Source: Zygnema cylindricum (taxonomy: Eukaryota > Streptophyta > Zygnematophyceae > Zygnematales > Zygnemataceae). Taken from it: a stretch of DNA of 64,000 bases. The stretch lies in assembly GCA_037447655.1 (NCBI GenBank), contig JBBHKE010001084.1, forward strand, positions 99,408 through 163,407. Direction: 5' to 3'. The notes under the pieces are model-generated. The model was given only the letters and a program-made list of their open reading frames with translations. It had not been told where the DNA came from and searched no databases. This document shows positions 1-10,489 of the stretch, piece after piece (within the stretch, counting starts at the first letter, position 1; each line of letters opens with the position of its first letter). Position numbers and translations under genes: made by a program.

Positions 1-196
1 AAGTTTGAAGATGACGTGACAATGGGTCGAAAAAACGAATGACGACAAATTTTCGTAAATCCTAAGTTCGCGGATGACGCAAATTGTACTCTACAAATTT
101 GCGATTTCTTCGTACGGCTGCAACTTTGGCAGTACGGCCCTAAGTTACAAAGGATAACGACAGAAAATAATCCGTACTTAGCCACATGGGGCCGTA
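1..196. repeat. dispersed repeat E, copy 1
   Basis: This stretch is similar in order and sequence to 60330-60505. Shared blocks include GATGACGCAAATTG near 73 (also 60390) and CACATGGGGCCGTA near 183 (also 60490), with diverged sequence between them. No coding frame is visible. The two copies are about 60 kb apart in the same orientation, which suggests an old interspersed repeat of unknown class. Confidence 0.6.
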
Positions 197-284
197 CCCT
201 AATATTCGTTTGTTTCGTAGCTTTCGTAAATTTCGTACGTCTCAACTGCACAGAAAATTGTACGGACATTAACAAAAACTTTGT

Positions 285-848
285 TTCATTTGCGCGCGCT
301 TATTTTTTATCTTGTCCTCCACTCCGTCTTCAGAAGGAAACCGCCGTTGGAGACGCCGTAAATTCCGGCGCGCGCCGCTAGTTCGTTGCACTTATCAGTT
401 TTGCTTCATTTGTGAGCTCGTATTTTTATCTGAGCGGCGAGCTGCGGAATTTATGGCGTCTCGCACGTGTATTTTTATCTGAGCGGCGAGCGGCGGAATT
501 TATGGCGTCCCGCACGCGTATTTTTATCTGAGCGGCGAGCGGCGAAATTTATGGCGTCCCGCACGCGTATTTTTATCTGAGCGGCGAGCGGCGGAAATTA
601 CGGTGCTCGCACGCGTATTTTTATCTGAGCGGCGAGCCGTGGAATTTATGGCGTCTCGCAAGCGTATATTTATCTGAGCGGCGAGCCGCGGAATATATGG
701 CTTCTCCAACGGCGGCTTCCTTGAGCCGTTTTGCTTCATTAACGCGCACGTATTTTCATCTTTCCTACAATCCGTCTTCAGAAGGAAGCTGCCGTTTGAG
801 ACGTTGTAAATCCCGGCGCTCGCCTCTAGTTCGTTGCTCGTTTCAGTT
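285..848. repeat. composite repeat: 49-bp minisatellite between two related flanks
   Basis: Six head-to-tail copies of a 49-bp unit begin at 421, 470, 519, 568, 616 and 665 (spacing 49, 49, 49, 48, 49). The unit core is TATTTTTATCTGAGCGGCGAG. The flanks at about 285-411 and 728-848 are diverged direct repeats of each other: both contain CCGTCTTCAGAAGGAA, a block around GAGACG, then CTAGTTCGTTGC. The minisatellite therefore sits between two copies of a longer unit. A minus-strand open frame across it only reflects the repeat. Confidence 0.85.
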
Positions 849-1016
849 TTAAGGGTTTTCAATATTTAAATATTTGAATTTGAAAAGTACAAAAAATTAC
901 AAAGTTTACTTACGAATTTTAAAAGGTTGAAATTATTTTATGCGCACTCTACGTAGAATTTGTTAGTTTACTCCGTGCGTTTTATGCGCATAGGACATCT
1001 ATGCATTCTGGTCCAC

Positions 1017-1237
1017 TACACCGTGAATCGTTATTAGTGTTAATGATTTTTTCGTCTCTTAAAACATATTTTCTCTGTACACGCATGTAAATTTATATAT
1101 TTGACGCTCGCGATTGAAAGGTAAGATTGTCAGCTTTCGATTAACGGTTTTGAATTGAAAATTGGACATATGTGTACGGAAAAAAGATGTTTTAAGTGGC
1201 GAAAAAATTATTAGCACTAATAGCGATACACGGTGTA
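1017..1237. mobile_element. 221-bp MITE (family M), copy 1
   Basis: The two ends are long imperfect inverted repeats: TACACCGTGAATCGTTATTAG at the left and the reverse complement of TACACCGTGTATCGCTATTAG at the right, with pairing continuing inward through the AAAACATC and GTACAC blocks. Each end is bounded by TA, consistent with a TA target duplication of the Tc1/mariner (Stowaway-like) type; that assignment is inference. There is no coding capacity. Copies of the same length occur at 3954-4940 (after removing a nested insert) and 18868-19088, and a half copy lies near 43403. Confidence 0.8.
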
Positions 1238-1810
1238 CTGTACAGTACAATATAGGTTTTTTACGAGTTGGCCCGGTCGAAGATGTTGGTGAGAGTCGAA
1301 CGTACACTGTACCGAACTCGACCGAACCCGAAACAAACCTATACTGTGTTGTAATTTGAATTTTTGTGTACCGCACCGAATTATATCCGGTAATCCAAGG
1401 TACAGTGTTAATCAAAAACCGAAACGCATGCAAGATACAAGCGATTTTCCTACACCGACCATAGTTATTAGACTTAATGATTTATTAGTGTTGATGTCAA
1501 ATACAAGTTAATAATACTAATTTATTGCAAAGAAACGTGGCAAATTGTAGTCCAAGTCTTTCAATAGTGTTGTTCACACTGTTTTGTAATATTTGGATGA
1601 AGAAAAAAACGACCAAATTAGCGTTAATAATTATAATACTGATGAGCACCTTAATGATGTGTTTCCCCAAATTCTTTTAGCGATAATTCAGATAAACTAT
1701 ACTATCGATTATCTAAAAGCGCAGGGGCTCGATATATCATTCAGTGAACGAAAAATTGTTATCGCCGATATATTGGGTGGTGAAAAGAAGGGGGGGAGGT
1801 TCACAATTCA
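1238..1810. other. no recognisable gene
   Basis: AT-rich sequence between the MITE and the hAT-type element. An open frame from 1593 would encode about 75 residues before the transposon insertion at 1811. It matches no family I know and its downstream continuation past 2418 is short, so I do not call it a gene. Confidence 0.5.
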
Positions 1811-1818
1811 GTCTCCAC

Positions 1819-2417
1819 CGGAGGTCGCACACGGTCAACCGAAACCGTGACCAACCGTTAACCGACCGCTCGCGCCGAATCGAGAATGGATTCGGTTGCC
1901 AAATTTTGGGGGCAAGGCAGTTGCGGTCGGTTGATTCAAAAAAAAAAGTAGGTAACGCTCAGTTAGGTCAACCAAAAAACAAAAAATAAAGAAAATTTTG
2001 TACTGTCCATACAATCCAACATTATTATACTTTGTACTCTTTGGTATCGTGGAAGTACATGACATCATGATTAACGTCGCAAATGTGACACGATAGTAAC
2101 ACTATTCATTTGGCAAATCTTAGGGAACGCGACAAATCATAAATATTGGCTTATTCATACGTTGTACATTATTACAAAGTACATTAACGCTAATAACAAT
2201 GAGCATTGTAATCTTTTACTTTTTCGATTACGGGCGGGCACGGTTAGTCGCGAGAAATCAAGTTTCCGTTAACTTTCATTTTCGCAAGCATCGGTCGGTT
2301 AACGGTTAACAATTTTGGAGCATGACATAACTTAGTCGGGCGTCGGTTACTCAGATTTTGAAAAAAAAAATTCTTTCGTTTTTCGGTTATGTAAAATTTT
2401 GACTTTTGCGACCTCTG
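1819..2417. mobile_element. hAT-type non-autonomous element (N1) with 8-bp target duplication
   Basis: The left end reads CGGAGGTCGCACACGGTCAA. The right end, read on the other strand, is CAGAGGTCGCAAAAGTCAAA. Both are flanked by the identical octamer GTCTCCAC (1811-1818 and 2418-2425). An 8-bp duplication and an end of the YARNG type are typical of the hAT superfamily. Subterminal sequence is full of ACCG/CGGT motifs, as in Ac/Ds-like ends where transposase binds. There is no coding region. Related sequence lies at 35784-36240 and 10047-10205. Confidence 0.88.
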
Positions 2418-2425
2418 GTCTCCAC

Positions 2426-3120
2426 TCTGTAGAATGAAATTATAAAATTATAGTAGACACTCAGTACGAAGTTATTCCGATCGATATATTTTTATCAAAA
2501 TCGCGGACCGATATATCGGTGGTTCTCGCGATAATTTTCTTATTGATATATCGAAACGATAAATCCATTATGACTAGTAGTGTACTGTATTGTTGTGTAT
2601 GGGATAATTTTTTATCGCGAGAAATTTGATATTTGATGCATAAAAATCAAATAATCAATGGGTTGTATATATCGATCCGAGACCAACAAAAGTTATTTTG
2701 ATATACTTGGTTGGTGGTGGGGGTCCATACAACTTTCGTACAAAAATATTGTTCATTAAATCGTACGGAAGATCCCCTCTCTCCCCCCATTGGTGGGAGC
2801 GGCACCACGAGGGGAGGAGGGGAGGGTTTGTTTAATTTTTTTTATTGAAACTTAAAGTTGTTTCGATAAATTGCGATATAAATTTATTGGCATATTAAGT
2901 TGTTATGTCGGTATAATATTGTGATGTTAAGCTTCTTGACATATCTAGGCAGTATATCGACAATCGGGTACTCAAAATTAAGTACATATCAAATATTGTG
3001 CAAAGGGCTTTTGATGCACAAGACCAATTACTAAGTTAAAAAAAGGTACATATAGATTATCGGTATAAGGTTACCAACACAAAACATTCAATTTTGTTAC
3101 ACACAATACAAATATATTCG
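2426..3120. repeat. diverged repeats rich in GATATATCG
   Basis: No gene is visible. The segment has recurrent GATATATCG/CGATATAT motifs and the phrase CCGAGACCAACAA (also near 19648 inside element N2). Part of it (about 2945-3030) is similar to 5150-5235, with shared GCAAAGGG and GTACATAT blocks. It looks like remnants of the N2-type element family. Confidence 0.45.
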
Positions 3121-3176
3121 GTAGGGGGTTCCTGTACGTCAACTTCCACATTTTCAATCTTAAACTATAACCGTCT

Positions 3177-3400
3177 CACTCCTTCCATCTGGTTGCTCTC
3201 CTTTCTGCTCCTCTTTGTCTACCCTCCCTCTCTCTCGCTCTCTCTTTTTCTCTCTCTCTCTCCCTTTCTCTCCCTCTCTCCCTCACTCCCCCTCCCTCCC
3301 CCCTCCCCCCCTCTCTTTGCCCCCCCTCCCTCTTATCCTTTCCCTCCCTCCCTCCCTCTCTTCCTCCCCTGCCTATCGGGAGGGGGAAAGGAAGGAAGGG
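3177..3400. repeat. CT-rich tract turning into a GA tract
   Basis: Nearly pure pyrimidine sequence built from CTCTCT, CCCTCC and TTCCTC (about 3218-3370), followed by a purine stretch (about 3380-3405). Open frames on both strands here are low-complexity artefacts (Leu/Ser/Pro or Arg/Glu/Gly only). Confidence 0.9.
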
Positions 3401-3953
3401 GAGAGAAAACTGTAAAAAAATTGCGCAGCTGGCTGAAAAAATCGCTCGAGAACACAACTTATGATTTAGGGTTTTTTTAAGGGTTTTTTAAGGTTTTTTA
3501 GGGCAATGGACATTGGAGAATAAATTCCAGTTTTGGAACTCCTAAGCGTTTGACATTGTCTTTATTGCTACGTATAAGTTTTTCATAAAACATGTCGCAA
3601 CTTCCTTATCGGTTATTGTTCAAATCATACCTTTTGATTAAATGCATTGCGACCCCACGTTGGTAAAAAATGATGATTATATGGAGAAGCCATTTAACAT
3701 TTGCCTTTATGTAAAAGAATATTGCAATTGTGGGTGCCACACAATATACGAGGGCGCGTTTTAATGAATTACCTTCGCCACAACACGCTGTTTTTTTTCT
3801 TGTTGGTGTTAGACGCCGTCATTTTTTAGATTCGTCCAAGTTGTACTTTCTAATATTTCATTCTCGATACGCCTTATTGGTGTCTTTGTAGTTATTATTA
3901 TTTTCCATGGATATGAAACATGAATTCCACAATGTTGTAGATATGCAAAGTAC
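3401..3953. other. no recognisable feature
   Basis: AT-rich intergenic sequence. It starts with a run of degenerate AGGGTTTTTTAAGGG units (3465-3505). No open frame or family match is visible. Confidence 0.5.
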
Positions 3954-4138
3954 TACACCGTGTATTGCTATTAGTGTTATTAATTTTTTCGCCACTTAAA
4001 ACATCTGTTATCCGTGCACACCTGTCCGATTTTCAAATGGAGACGACAATCGGAAGTTGAAAATCTTACCTTTCAAACACAACCGTTAGATCTAGAACAC
4101 GACATGTGAGTAAGTAGTAAAGATGTTTTAAGAGACCA

Positions 4139-4904
4139 AGGGTAACCTTCCATCAGGCGAAAAGTGGGGTTGTTTACTAGAGAAAGTACCCTTCCGTACT
4201 AGGCCGTACTGTTTTTTTCTTTTTTTTTACAAAAGATGTTTACTAAAAATTCGTTGAGATTCTCCAGACTTCTTGGAGAAAAATACCACCGTCCGATTTT
4301 CAATTTTCGACGCGAACGCTTCTTGTTTCCAGTACGTAGCTAGTCTCCTCCGACTGTCCTCGGGAGGAGAGTTTGTGATTACTGGACGCGTGTTTTGGTC
4401 CACTTGTAAAGTCAGAGTCGATCCACGACAGACGTGAAGCAATAAACTTACATGTGGCAAATAGAGTGTACCGTCTGACATCAAAGCCAACCTGTTCGAC
4501 GACAAAAAAACTTGGTTGTAGGACATCCTGTGACGTCTCCTTCATAAATGTGCGATACAACGATTCACGTACAAATGGTACATTCTTGGACATTTTTACA
4601 AACTTTAATTTTGCAACGGTTTTCGCGGTCGTTGATACCACAACAACCCTAAGAACGTTCTGATTGTACATTAGCGTGACGCTACTAGATATTTTAATCG
4701 GCGTCTGCCTGTACACATACGCATCGCGATTTTTTCCTTTTGGAAATGATGATTATTCCCGGGCGGCTCAACAGGTCCTACGTGGTACCAATCGCAATCT
4801 AACACCTCATTCACTGGCACGACCTGATGGAAGGGTGTTACAAATATTACTGCCAGTAAACGTGTTCGTACGATTACTGGGAACGCCTGATGGAAGGTTA
4901 CCCT
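4139..4904. mobile_element. 766-bp TIR element (P) nested in MITE
   Basis: The ends are perfect inverted repeats of at least 20 bp: GGGTAACCTTCCATCAGGCG at the left and its exact complement at the right end. A related subterminal block (CCTGATGGAAGGGT) recurs near 4822. No clear target duplication flanks it. The superfamily is not certain; a Mutator-like or other cut-and-paste origin is possible. It carries a minus-strand reading frame (4227-4716) with no similarity I recognise to a transposase, so it may be a gene-capturing (Pack-type) element. Confidence 0.75.
4227..4716 (-). CDS. unknown protein inside TIR element, possible two-exon frame
   Basis: I do not recognise the product. Exon 1 (4716-4452) encodes 88 codons plus one base. 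A perfect donor GTAAGT begins at 4451, and an AG acceptor ends at 4403. Exon 2 (4402-4227) then continues in phase to a stop, giving 146 residues. The product would be basic and rich in Val, Lys, Ser and Arg, with motifs such as FVRESLYRTFMKETSQDV in exon 1 and FFSKKSGESQRIFSKHLL at the end. The proposed intron is only 49 bp, short for a plant. The alternative is that exon 1 simply reads on to a stop at 4300 (138 residues). It lies wholly inside the inverted-repeat element, so it may be a captured host fragment. Expression is unknown. Confidence 0.35.
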
Positions 4905-4940
4905 AAAAATACATCAACCTTAATAGCGATTCATGGTGTA

Positions 4941-5880
4941 GTTCTGGTTTTGACATCAATGGTGGTATTTACTCCAAACTTACAATGAAAACGACAAGGT
5001 ACATCATTTTTGTTTCGACTTCAACTTAACCCTAAAAAACTTAGGAAAACCTGAAGTAAATTATCGATTCATCGCGATAAAATCATCAGATCGTAATGTC
5101 GGCCCATTTATCTAAATATTACGATATTTTTCCCCTCGATATATCGAAGACACATATCGATTGTTGGCCACCCCAACTGAGGTACATATTGAATACCCGC
5201 AAAGGGTCTTCGACACACATCAGTATTGATTACACTTCACAGCCGCAGATTACACGGTACCGTACAGCTTCTGGATGACGCTTGCGCAAAAGTATATAGA
5301 ATAATATATTCACTACTTTGGTAATTCAGTACGTCGTTTCGTGCCATTTTTGGCAGTTCATCACCTTTTTATCCTTTTTCGTGCATTTTTGCGGTAACTC
5401 TCCTCGTTTCCAAACTTCTCCCTAACAATTATCCTAACCCTAATTGCAGACTATATTTCTCACCCGGAACTCAACGTAGTTACCTCTCTCTGTTTTCCAA
5501 CCATCTGCCCTCAAATCATTATCCCTAGGGGCAATGTCTATTGTAAGGGAGAGCCCTTCGTTAAGCTCGTCGGATGTAATAACGATAACTGAGAATGAAA
5601 GTTATCTATCCGTTAGAGCACTTTCGAACATATTAGACGCAGCCACGTGTATATGTAGCTGTACGATTCGGTAATGATGAAATTTTTAGGAAAAGTGAAA
5701 ACACAAAAAATAAACGTGAAATTTTTTGTAACATGGTCACCTAAATGTTTTGCGTTGTCATCTTCGCTTTCTAAAACAGCACACGTGGCACTTTTATTTT
5801 TTTTATTGTTCTTATTTCGTAAGATTTTAAAATTAGTTTCCTCAAAATTGTACAATCTTTATTGCAAAAATTGCGATTAG
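4941..5880. other. no gene; fragments of GATATATCG repeats
   Basis: About 5060-5250 is a diverged copy of 2930-3040 (shared ACATAT, GCAAAGGG and CACA blocks), probably debris of the N2 family. The remainder (5280-5880) has only short overlapping open frames on both strands and no recognisable domain. Confidence 0.45.
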
Positions 5881-5881
5881 T

Positions 5882-6030
5882 TTCCCCCCTTCGATCGGGC
5901 GGTGTGATTTAAACTCCGAAGATTCCGGGACTAGAAACGACATTTTTTTTTGGACGCCTTCCACGTGGCCAACTGTTGTTCGTACGTTCCGAAAGGAAGG
6001 TGTGCCATTCTGCGTGTGACGGCGCTGTCA
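5882..6030. repeat. dispersed repeat F, copy 1
   Basis: Similar to 10345-10475. Shared blocks are TTCGATCG, TGTGAT-TAAACT, a run of T followed by GGACG-CTTC-ACGTG, then CAACT-TTGTT. No coding frame is visible. Confidence 0.5.
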
Positions 6031-6076
6031 CGCCTGTCCATGTTACCAAACACCGTTTCTGAACGAGTATAACGCT

Positions 6077-6206
6077 GTACGGTAAATTTTGTAAGGTACA
6101 TTTGTACGGTAAACTTTGTAAGGTACATTTGTACGGTACATTTTGTAAGGTACATTTGTAAGGTACATTTGTAAGGTACATTTGTAAGGTACATTTGTAC
6201 GGTACA
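6077..6206. repeat. 13-bp tandem repeat
   Basis: About ten copies of a 13-bp unit of the form GTAAGGTACATTT / GTACGGTACATTT. Reverse-strand frames through it (repeated Thr-Asn-Val-Pro-Tyr-Lys-Cys) are artefacts of the repeat. Confidence 0.9.
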
Positions 6207-6543
6207 TTCCGGTTTGATTTGGTGAAGCTTGTGACTTGTGCATCACCAGAAAACGACATTTGTCCCACTCTCCTTCAACTGGGAACCTTGCAAGGGAGGT
6301 CGATTTATTTGTTTGGGAGCGAAAGTGTTGGTTTATCCGTTGACTTTTTGCGTAAACGAAGGGCTTTCTCCGTTACAATGGACGTTTGCCCTAACCCTAA
6401 TTGTAAATCTTAATCGGAAACCTTCCATCCTAAACCCTGACCGTCAGCCTAACCCTAGCTTTAACATTAGACTACTTTTAATTCCAGCTCTTAACCTTAG
6501 GCCAAACTCCAAGAGTAGTCTGAACTATTGCCTCTTTATCTGT

Positions 6544-6572
6544 CTTTAACCCTAACCCTAACCCTCACCTTC

Positions 6573-6665
<93 letters not shown>

Positions 6666-6668
6666 CCC
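6544..6668. repeat. interstitial telomere-like repeat with 19-bp higher-order unit
   Basis: Tandem CCCTAA and CCCTAAA units. From about 6573 they are ordered as CCCTAA-CCCTAA-CCCTAAA, a 19-bp super-unit repeated four times. Degenerate telomere-like words (CCCTAACCCTA, CCTAACCCTAG) also occur upstream between 6390 and 6470. Both vertebrate-type (TTAGGG) and Arabidopsis-type (TTTAGGG) words are present. It is internal to the window, so it is interstitial rather than a free end. Confidence 0.93.
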
Positions 6669-7339
6669 TAATTTGTAACTAATGTTTTTGTTGTAACGTT
6701 ATATCAATGTAGCTTTCAACTCAATCGAGAATCTTTGTCAAACTCTCGCTTCACTCCCGCGCCGTAAGGAACTTCACTTTAGTGAAGTGAATCCGTATTA
6801 TAATATTTTGTTGTTATTTCATGTTCAGATTTTCTTACCTTCAGAAGTAAAGTTTTAGTCAATGGTACAATAATGTTTGACAAGATCCATTCTTCTAAAA
6901 AACTGTTTTTCCAAACATCAAGGGTTGGGAGTGGATTGGTTAAAGTGGATTTTAAAGTGGATCTTAACCTTAATATGATTCCCAAAGGGCATAAAACCAG
7001 AGCTATCTATGGCTAAACATGTCTCTTAGAAGTGAAAAGTCGATGAATAATGCCCTATATAATAATAATAAAAAACCCTAAAAAACATGCTTTTCATGTA
7101 GGCCCGACAACCGTCACTCCCAATCCGAATGGAGCGACAAATCCCTCCACCGGAATTAGTGTTGGAGAATCATAGGATGCAAGAGGAGAGGAGGGAGTAT
7201 CATGTGAGAGATGATACTATGAGGGAGATTCCTTCTCCATTCGGGGAGAGCAGTAAAGTGGTGAGACCTAGTTTTGTTAGAAAAGAGTTCCCATGAATTT
7301 CTGTCGTCAATTTGTAATTCGCATGTTGAAAGAGTAATA
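6669..7339. other. no recognisable feature
   Basis: AT-rich sequence with short open frames only. A small perfect hairpin (CTTCACTTTAGTGAAG) lies near 6773. Confidence 0.5.
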
Positions 7340-7425
7340 GGGAGGTGGCGAGGGAGAGGGAGGGGGAGGGGGAGGGGGAAGGACGGGGAGGGGAGGGGGA
7401 GAGATAGAGAGAGCGAAAACGACCT
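7340..7425. repeat. GA-rich tract
   Basis: Purine run built from GGGAGG and GGGGAG words. Frames through it are low complexity. Confidence 0.85.
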
Positions 7426-7599
7426 TGTTGGTGTGACATTTTTTCATAATGTAGTTTTAGAATCAAAAGTTTGTTTCACAGTGACTTTATTTTCATCATG
7501 ATACTTTGACTTTTTTTTTTACCTTGTTTCTTACTTTGTGTTTGACTTTGTTTTTTTATTTGAATTTCAGAAAGCTTACCGATTGGTCGACTGTCTTGA

Positions 7600-8130
7600 C
7601 ATTCGCTGGCAAGATGAGTTCAATGGAAAAATCATTTTTATATTTTTTGGTTTTCTCATTTTTCATGTAAGTAATTTTTTTTGAAGTCGTGACAGTTTTA
7701 CCATTTTCACTCCATTGTTTTTTCCTAACTTGACGCTTTTGAAGAATAAAATGTTGGTCTTTCAATTATTTCTGTATTTTCTCTTTCATTTTATGTCATA
7801 GGGCGGGTGAGGAAAGCTTTCCACTTTTATCATTGAGGTTTTTGTTGTTTATTTTGCTTGCCGAGTTTTCTGCTCTTGACTTCATATCTTTTTGCATTAG
7901 GAAATTAGTGGAGGTGGAAAATTTAGGCCAGTTAGGAAAAAGTTTTTCTATTGGTTTTCCAAGATGGATTGGTAGAAATTAGATGCAAAAAAGTTGGAGA
8001 TGAAGTTGAAGAAGTAGTCTAATTCTATAGAAGATTTGCTCAACACGGTCAAACACGGTCAAACACGGCCAAACACGGTCAAACACGGTCAAAGATGGTC
8101 AAACACGGTTAAATTTGGTCAAACAGCCGT
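7600..8130. repeat. dispersed repeat D, copy 1, ending in a 10-bp tandem array
   Basis: Inverted relative to 42480-42930. Matching blocks include ACCATTTTCACTCC (near 7700), GAAAGCTTTCC-like sequence, CATATCTTTTTG (near 7885) and TAGAAATTAGATGC-AA (near 7975). The end is a tandem array (8040-8126) of GGTCAAACAC units. The other copy ends with the complementary GTGTTTGAC array. The class is unknown. Confidence 0.65.
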
Positions 8131-10046
8131 TCACAGCATGGTGGATCTATTTGGGAGTGGAGGATGCTCTCCAAGGAAGTCCTACAGCGCTTTGGCTGCT
8201 TATGTTTTTCTTAGTTCATCCGGCATGGTAAGTTGGTTTATTCCTCAACACTACATTATATGAGAACTTACAAATGGATTTAACTCAGGACTTCATCTCT
8301 TATTGATATTATACCTGTTCGAGCCATCAAATATTGGATACCTAGCACAAGTAAACTAATTTAAATATTACGGAAATTATTGTGACTTTCACGCATATAT
8401 GGGGTCCTTTAAAATCCTCTTATCTTGAAATCTCAGTTTCGCTCTAACATCCATTGACTATAAAATTTTAAAGAATTGTTCCGATAAAACTGCATTGATT
8501 TAAGTTATCTCACCAGAATAAAAGTGCTTTTTATTTTAATGTGACAGCTGGATTACCTATTGTTGCTTTAGAAGGGCCCTCCTTTCGAAAAATGGCTTTC
8601 ACATTGTTATCGGATTGCAATCGTTTTTGATCGAACATCTCGGTAGAGGGTCTCCAATTGAGACTTTTTGGGGTCCAACTTCGGCCATTTTTCCAGCGAG
8701 GGTGGTGGAGACAAGTCATCAGGACTCGGAGGGAGACACACATGTAAGAAATCTCAAGGCCTCCTTCTTTGTAACTCTTAGAGGATTTGTTGGTCCCATG
8801 CAATATGTGCAATTTGGGCATGCTTTCAAGTTTAGAACTGGAAATTTTAAAGTATGACATTATATGTTGCAGTGACTGTTTGATTCTCGGTGACGAAAAC
8901 TCCTCCCTCTCTCTCCCTCTTTTGACTTCGAAATTTTTGGTTGGGTTGTCGGTTATTCATAACAGATTCGTCGTGAATGCAAAATATCTAATCATAAATT
9001 CGGCGGAGAACTCAATTCTTCAGAAATACACTGGATTGTCTCCATCATTAATGACTTTTTGGAGGAGCATTCTTTGAATAACCGAGTGTAAATAAAATCA
9101 AAACCGCGTGCACTTTCCGTGTTCAATAAGTTCAGTTTTTTGCATCAACACTCAGGCAAGTTCGTTGGTATAGTAAATGGATAGCTTTGTCTTATAATCC
9201 TCAATTAACCTCGAGAGTTGTCAAGCATTCCCATGTTGTTTTTATCCTAAGGTTGAAGGACTTAGGTTGCTACTTGTGAAAATATTCTCAAGGTTTTAGA
9301 GTTACACAGTAAATCTACTTTAGGTGTTTTAGTGTGTTTCTTCGGGGCAACCTTGAGTTCTTTGTTGCTGGAAATCAAGTCAAATGCTAGTCACTGCAAT
9401 TTCGAAATATATCATTTTGATGAGCTCATTTTTGTTTTCAAAATATAGTTTGTTAAGGTTGGCCAAATGATGAAGGCTCGGTTTCATTTTTTTATATGTA
9501 TATTTTTATCCACATATATATGCTCATGTCTTATCTGTTCAAATCACTTCCCATAGTGATGTTTTTGTAATCATAATGGCTTTATATGTTTCCACCCTTA
9601 CAAATGAAAGAAAATATTGCTGACAGTATTACAAGTTTAAACGATTTTTCCAACGGTTTTTTGCTTGCGTCTTGTCTCATAATGATAAGGTCGGAGCTGC
9701 CTTTTAATATATGGATTTTTGAACCACATATTATCGATGTGTTTCTTTCAACATGGGTACAACATGTAACATCAGTTAGTCACAATACATGATTCGTGCC
9801 ACAAAACCTTGTTAGAAAATGGTTTAAAAAAGTCAGAATATTCTTTGGCGGATGGGCACACAGTAAATTTATAAGTTTTTGATTATGGAGTATATGACCC
9901 CTGATTCAGCTATAGTTGCTGGTGCGATTGAGGTCTGCAACATAAACATTTGTTGTGTATCGTTTTTGGGTGAGCAATTTTGTATTTTCGTATCGATATT
10001 TTATTGTCGATATACATCAATTTGTTATATCGCGCCGATAGTAGGT
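8131..10046. other. no supported gene
   Basis: AT-rich sequence. Near 8540-8620 one frame on the plus strand reads AGLPIVALEGPSFRKM, which resembles the LPF-x-x-V-E-x-x-x-FR block of plant hAT (DUF659) transposases, but nothing recognisable follows. Poly-T and GATAT-rich debris lie at 9480-9520 and 9990-10030. Confidence 0.4.
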
Positions 10047-10205
10047 CATTAGGCCCAAAGGTCGCAAAAGGTTACCCAAAACCGTAACCGACCGTTACCC
10101 AATTACCCGCGTCGGATTCGGAACGGATTCGGGTGCCAAATTTGGGGGGCCGGGCGGGTTCGGGCGGGTGATTCACAGACGAAAAATAAAATCGGTTACG
10201 ATCGA
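10047..10205. mobile_element. hAT N1-type end fragment
   Basis: Starts CAAAGGTCGC and continues with the ACCG-rich subterminal block, GATTCGG and GGATTCGGGTGCCAAATTT, matching the left part of 1819-2417 and 35784-35930. No right end follows, so it is truncated. Confidence 0.65.
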
Positions 10206-10344
10206 TATGGCTGCCAAGCAATGTCTCGATATGTGGAGCTGCAAAAATACAGCTTTAATGTCTCATCAGTTTTGGACGCTCTCGAGTTCACTTTCGATGT
10301 ACCGCACACCATTTGGCAAGCTTATAATATTTTAAATATAATTT

Positions 10345-10475
10345 CCTTCCTTCGATCGAGCAATGTGATGTAAACTTCGAATGTTTCGAAAACTCTGAAG
10401 ATAAGCGACATAATTTTTTGGACGACTTCTACGTGCGCAACTTTTGTTGGTCAAGTTCCTAACAGAGATACGTGT
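10345..10475. repeat. dispersed repeat F, copy 2
   Basis: Diverged partner of 5882-6030, sharing TTCGATCG, TGTGAT-TAAACT and ACGTG blocks. Confidence 0.45.
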
Positions 10476-10489
10476 CATTCGTTTCAATT

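Larger units (their letters stand above)
3954..4940. mobile_element. MITE family M, copy 2, split by a nested element
   Basis: The left inverted repeat begins TACACCGTGTATTGCTATTAG at 3954. The right end is complementary (…AATAGCGATTCATGGTGTA, ending 4940). The element runs in the opposite orientation to copy 1. Within its right arm, after AGATGTTTTAAG near 4130, it is interrupted and resumes near 4912. Removing the 766-bp insert leaves exactly 221 bp, the same length as copy 1. Confidence 0.75.

Noticed and set aside
415-713. CRISPR-like regular repeats
   Set aside because: Units are contiguous with no unique spacers and the genome is eukaryotic; it is a minisatellite. The same applies to 16010-16275, 18465-18605 and 44265-46965.
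5909-6268. Minus-strand frames with repeated Thr-Asn-Val-Pro-Tyr-Lys-Cys
   Set aside because: Translation of the 13-bp tandem repeat.
8530-8880. hAT/DUF659 transposase fragment (AGLPIVALEGPSFRKM)
   Set aside because: A single short resemblance with nothing recognisable around it; too weak to annotate.
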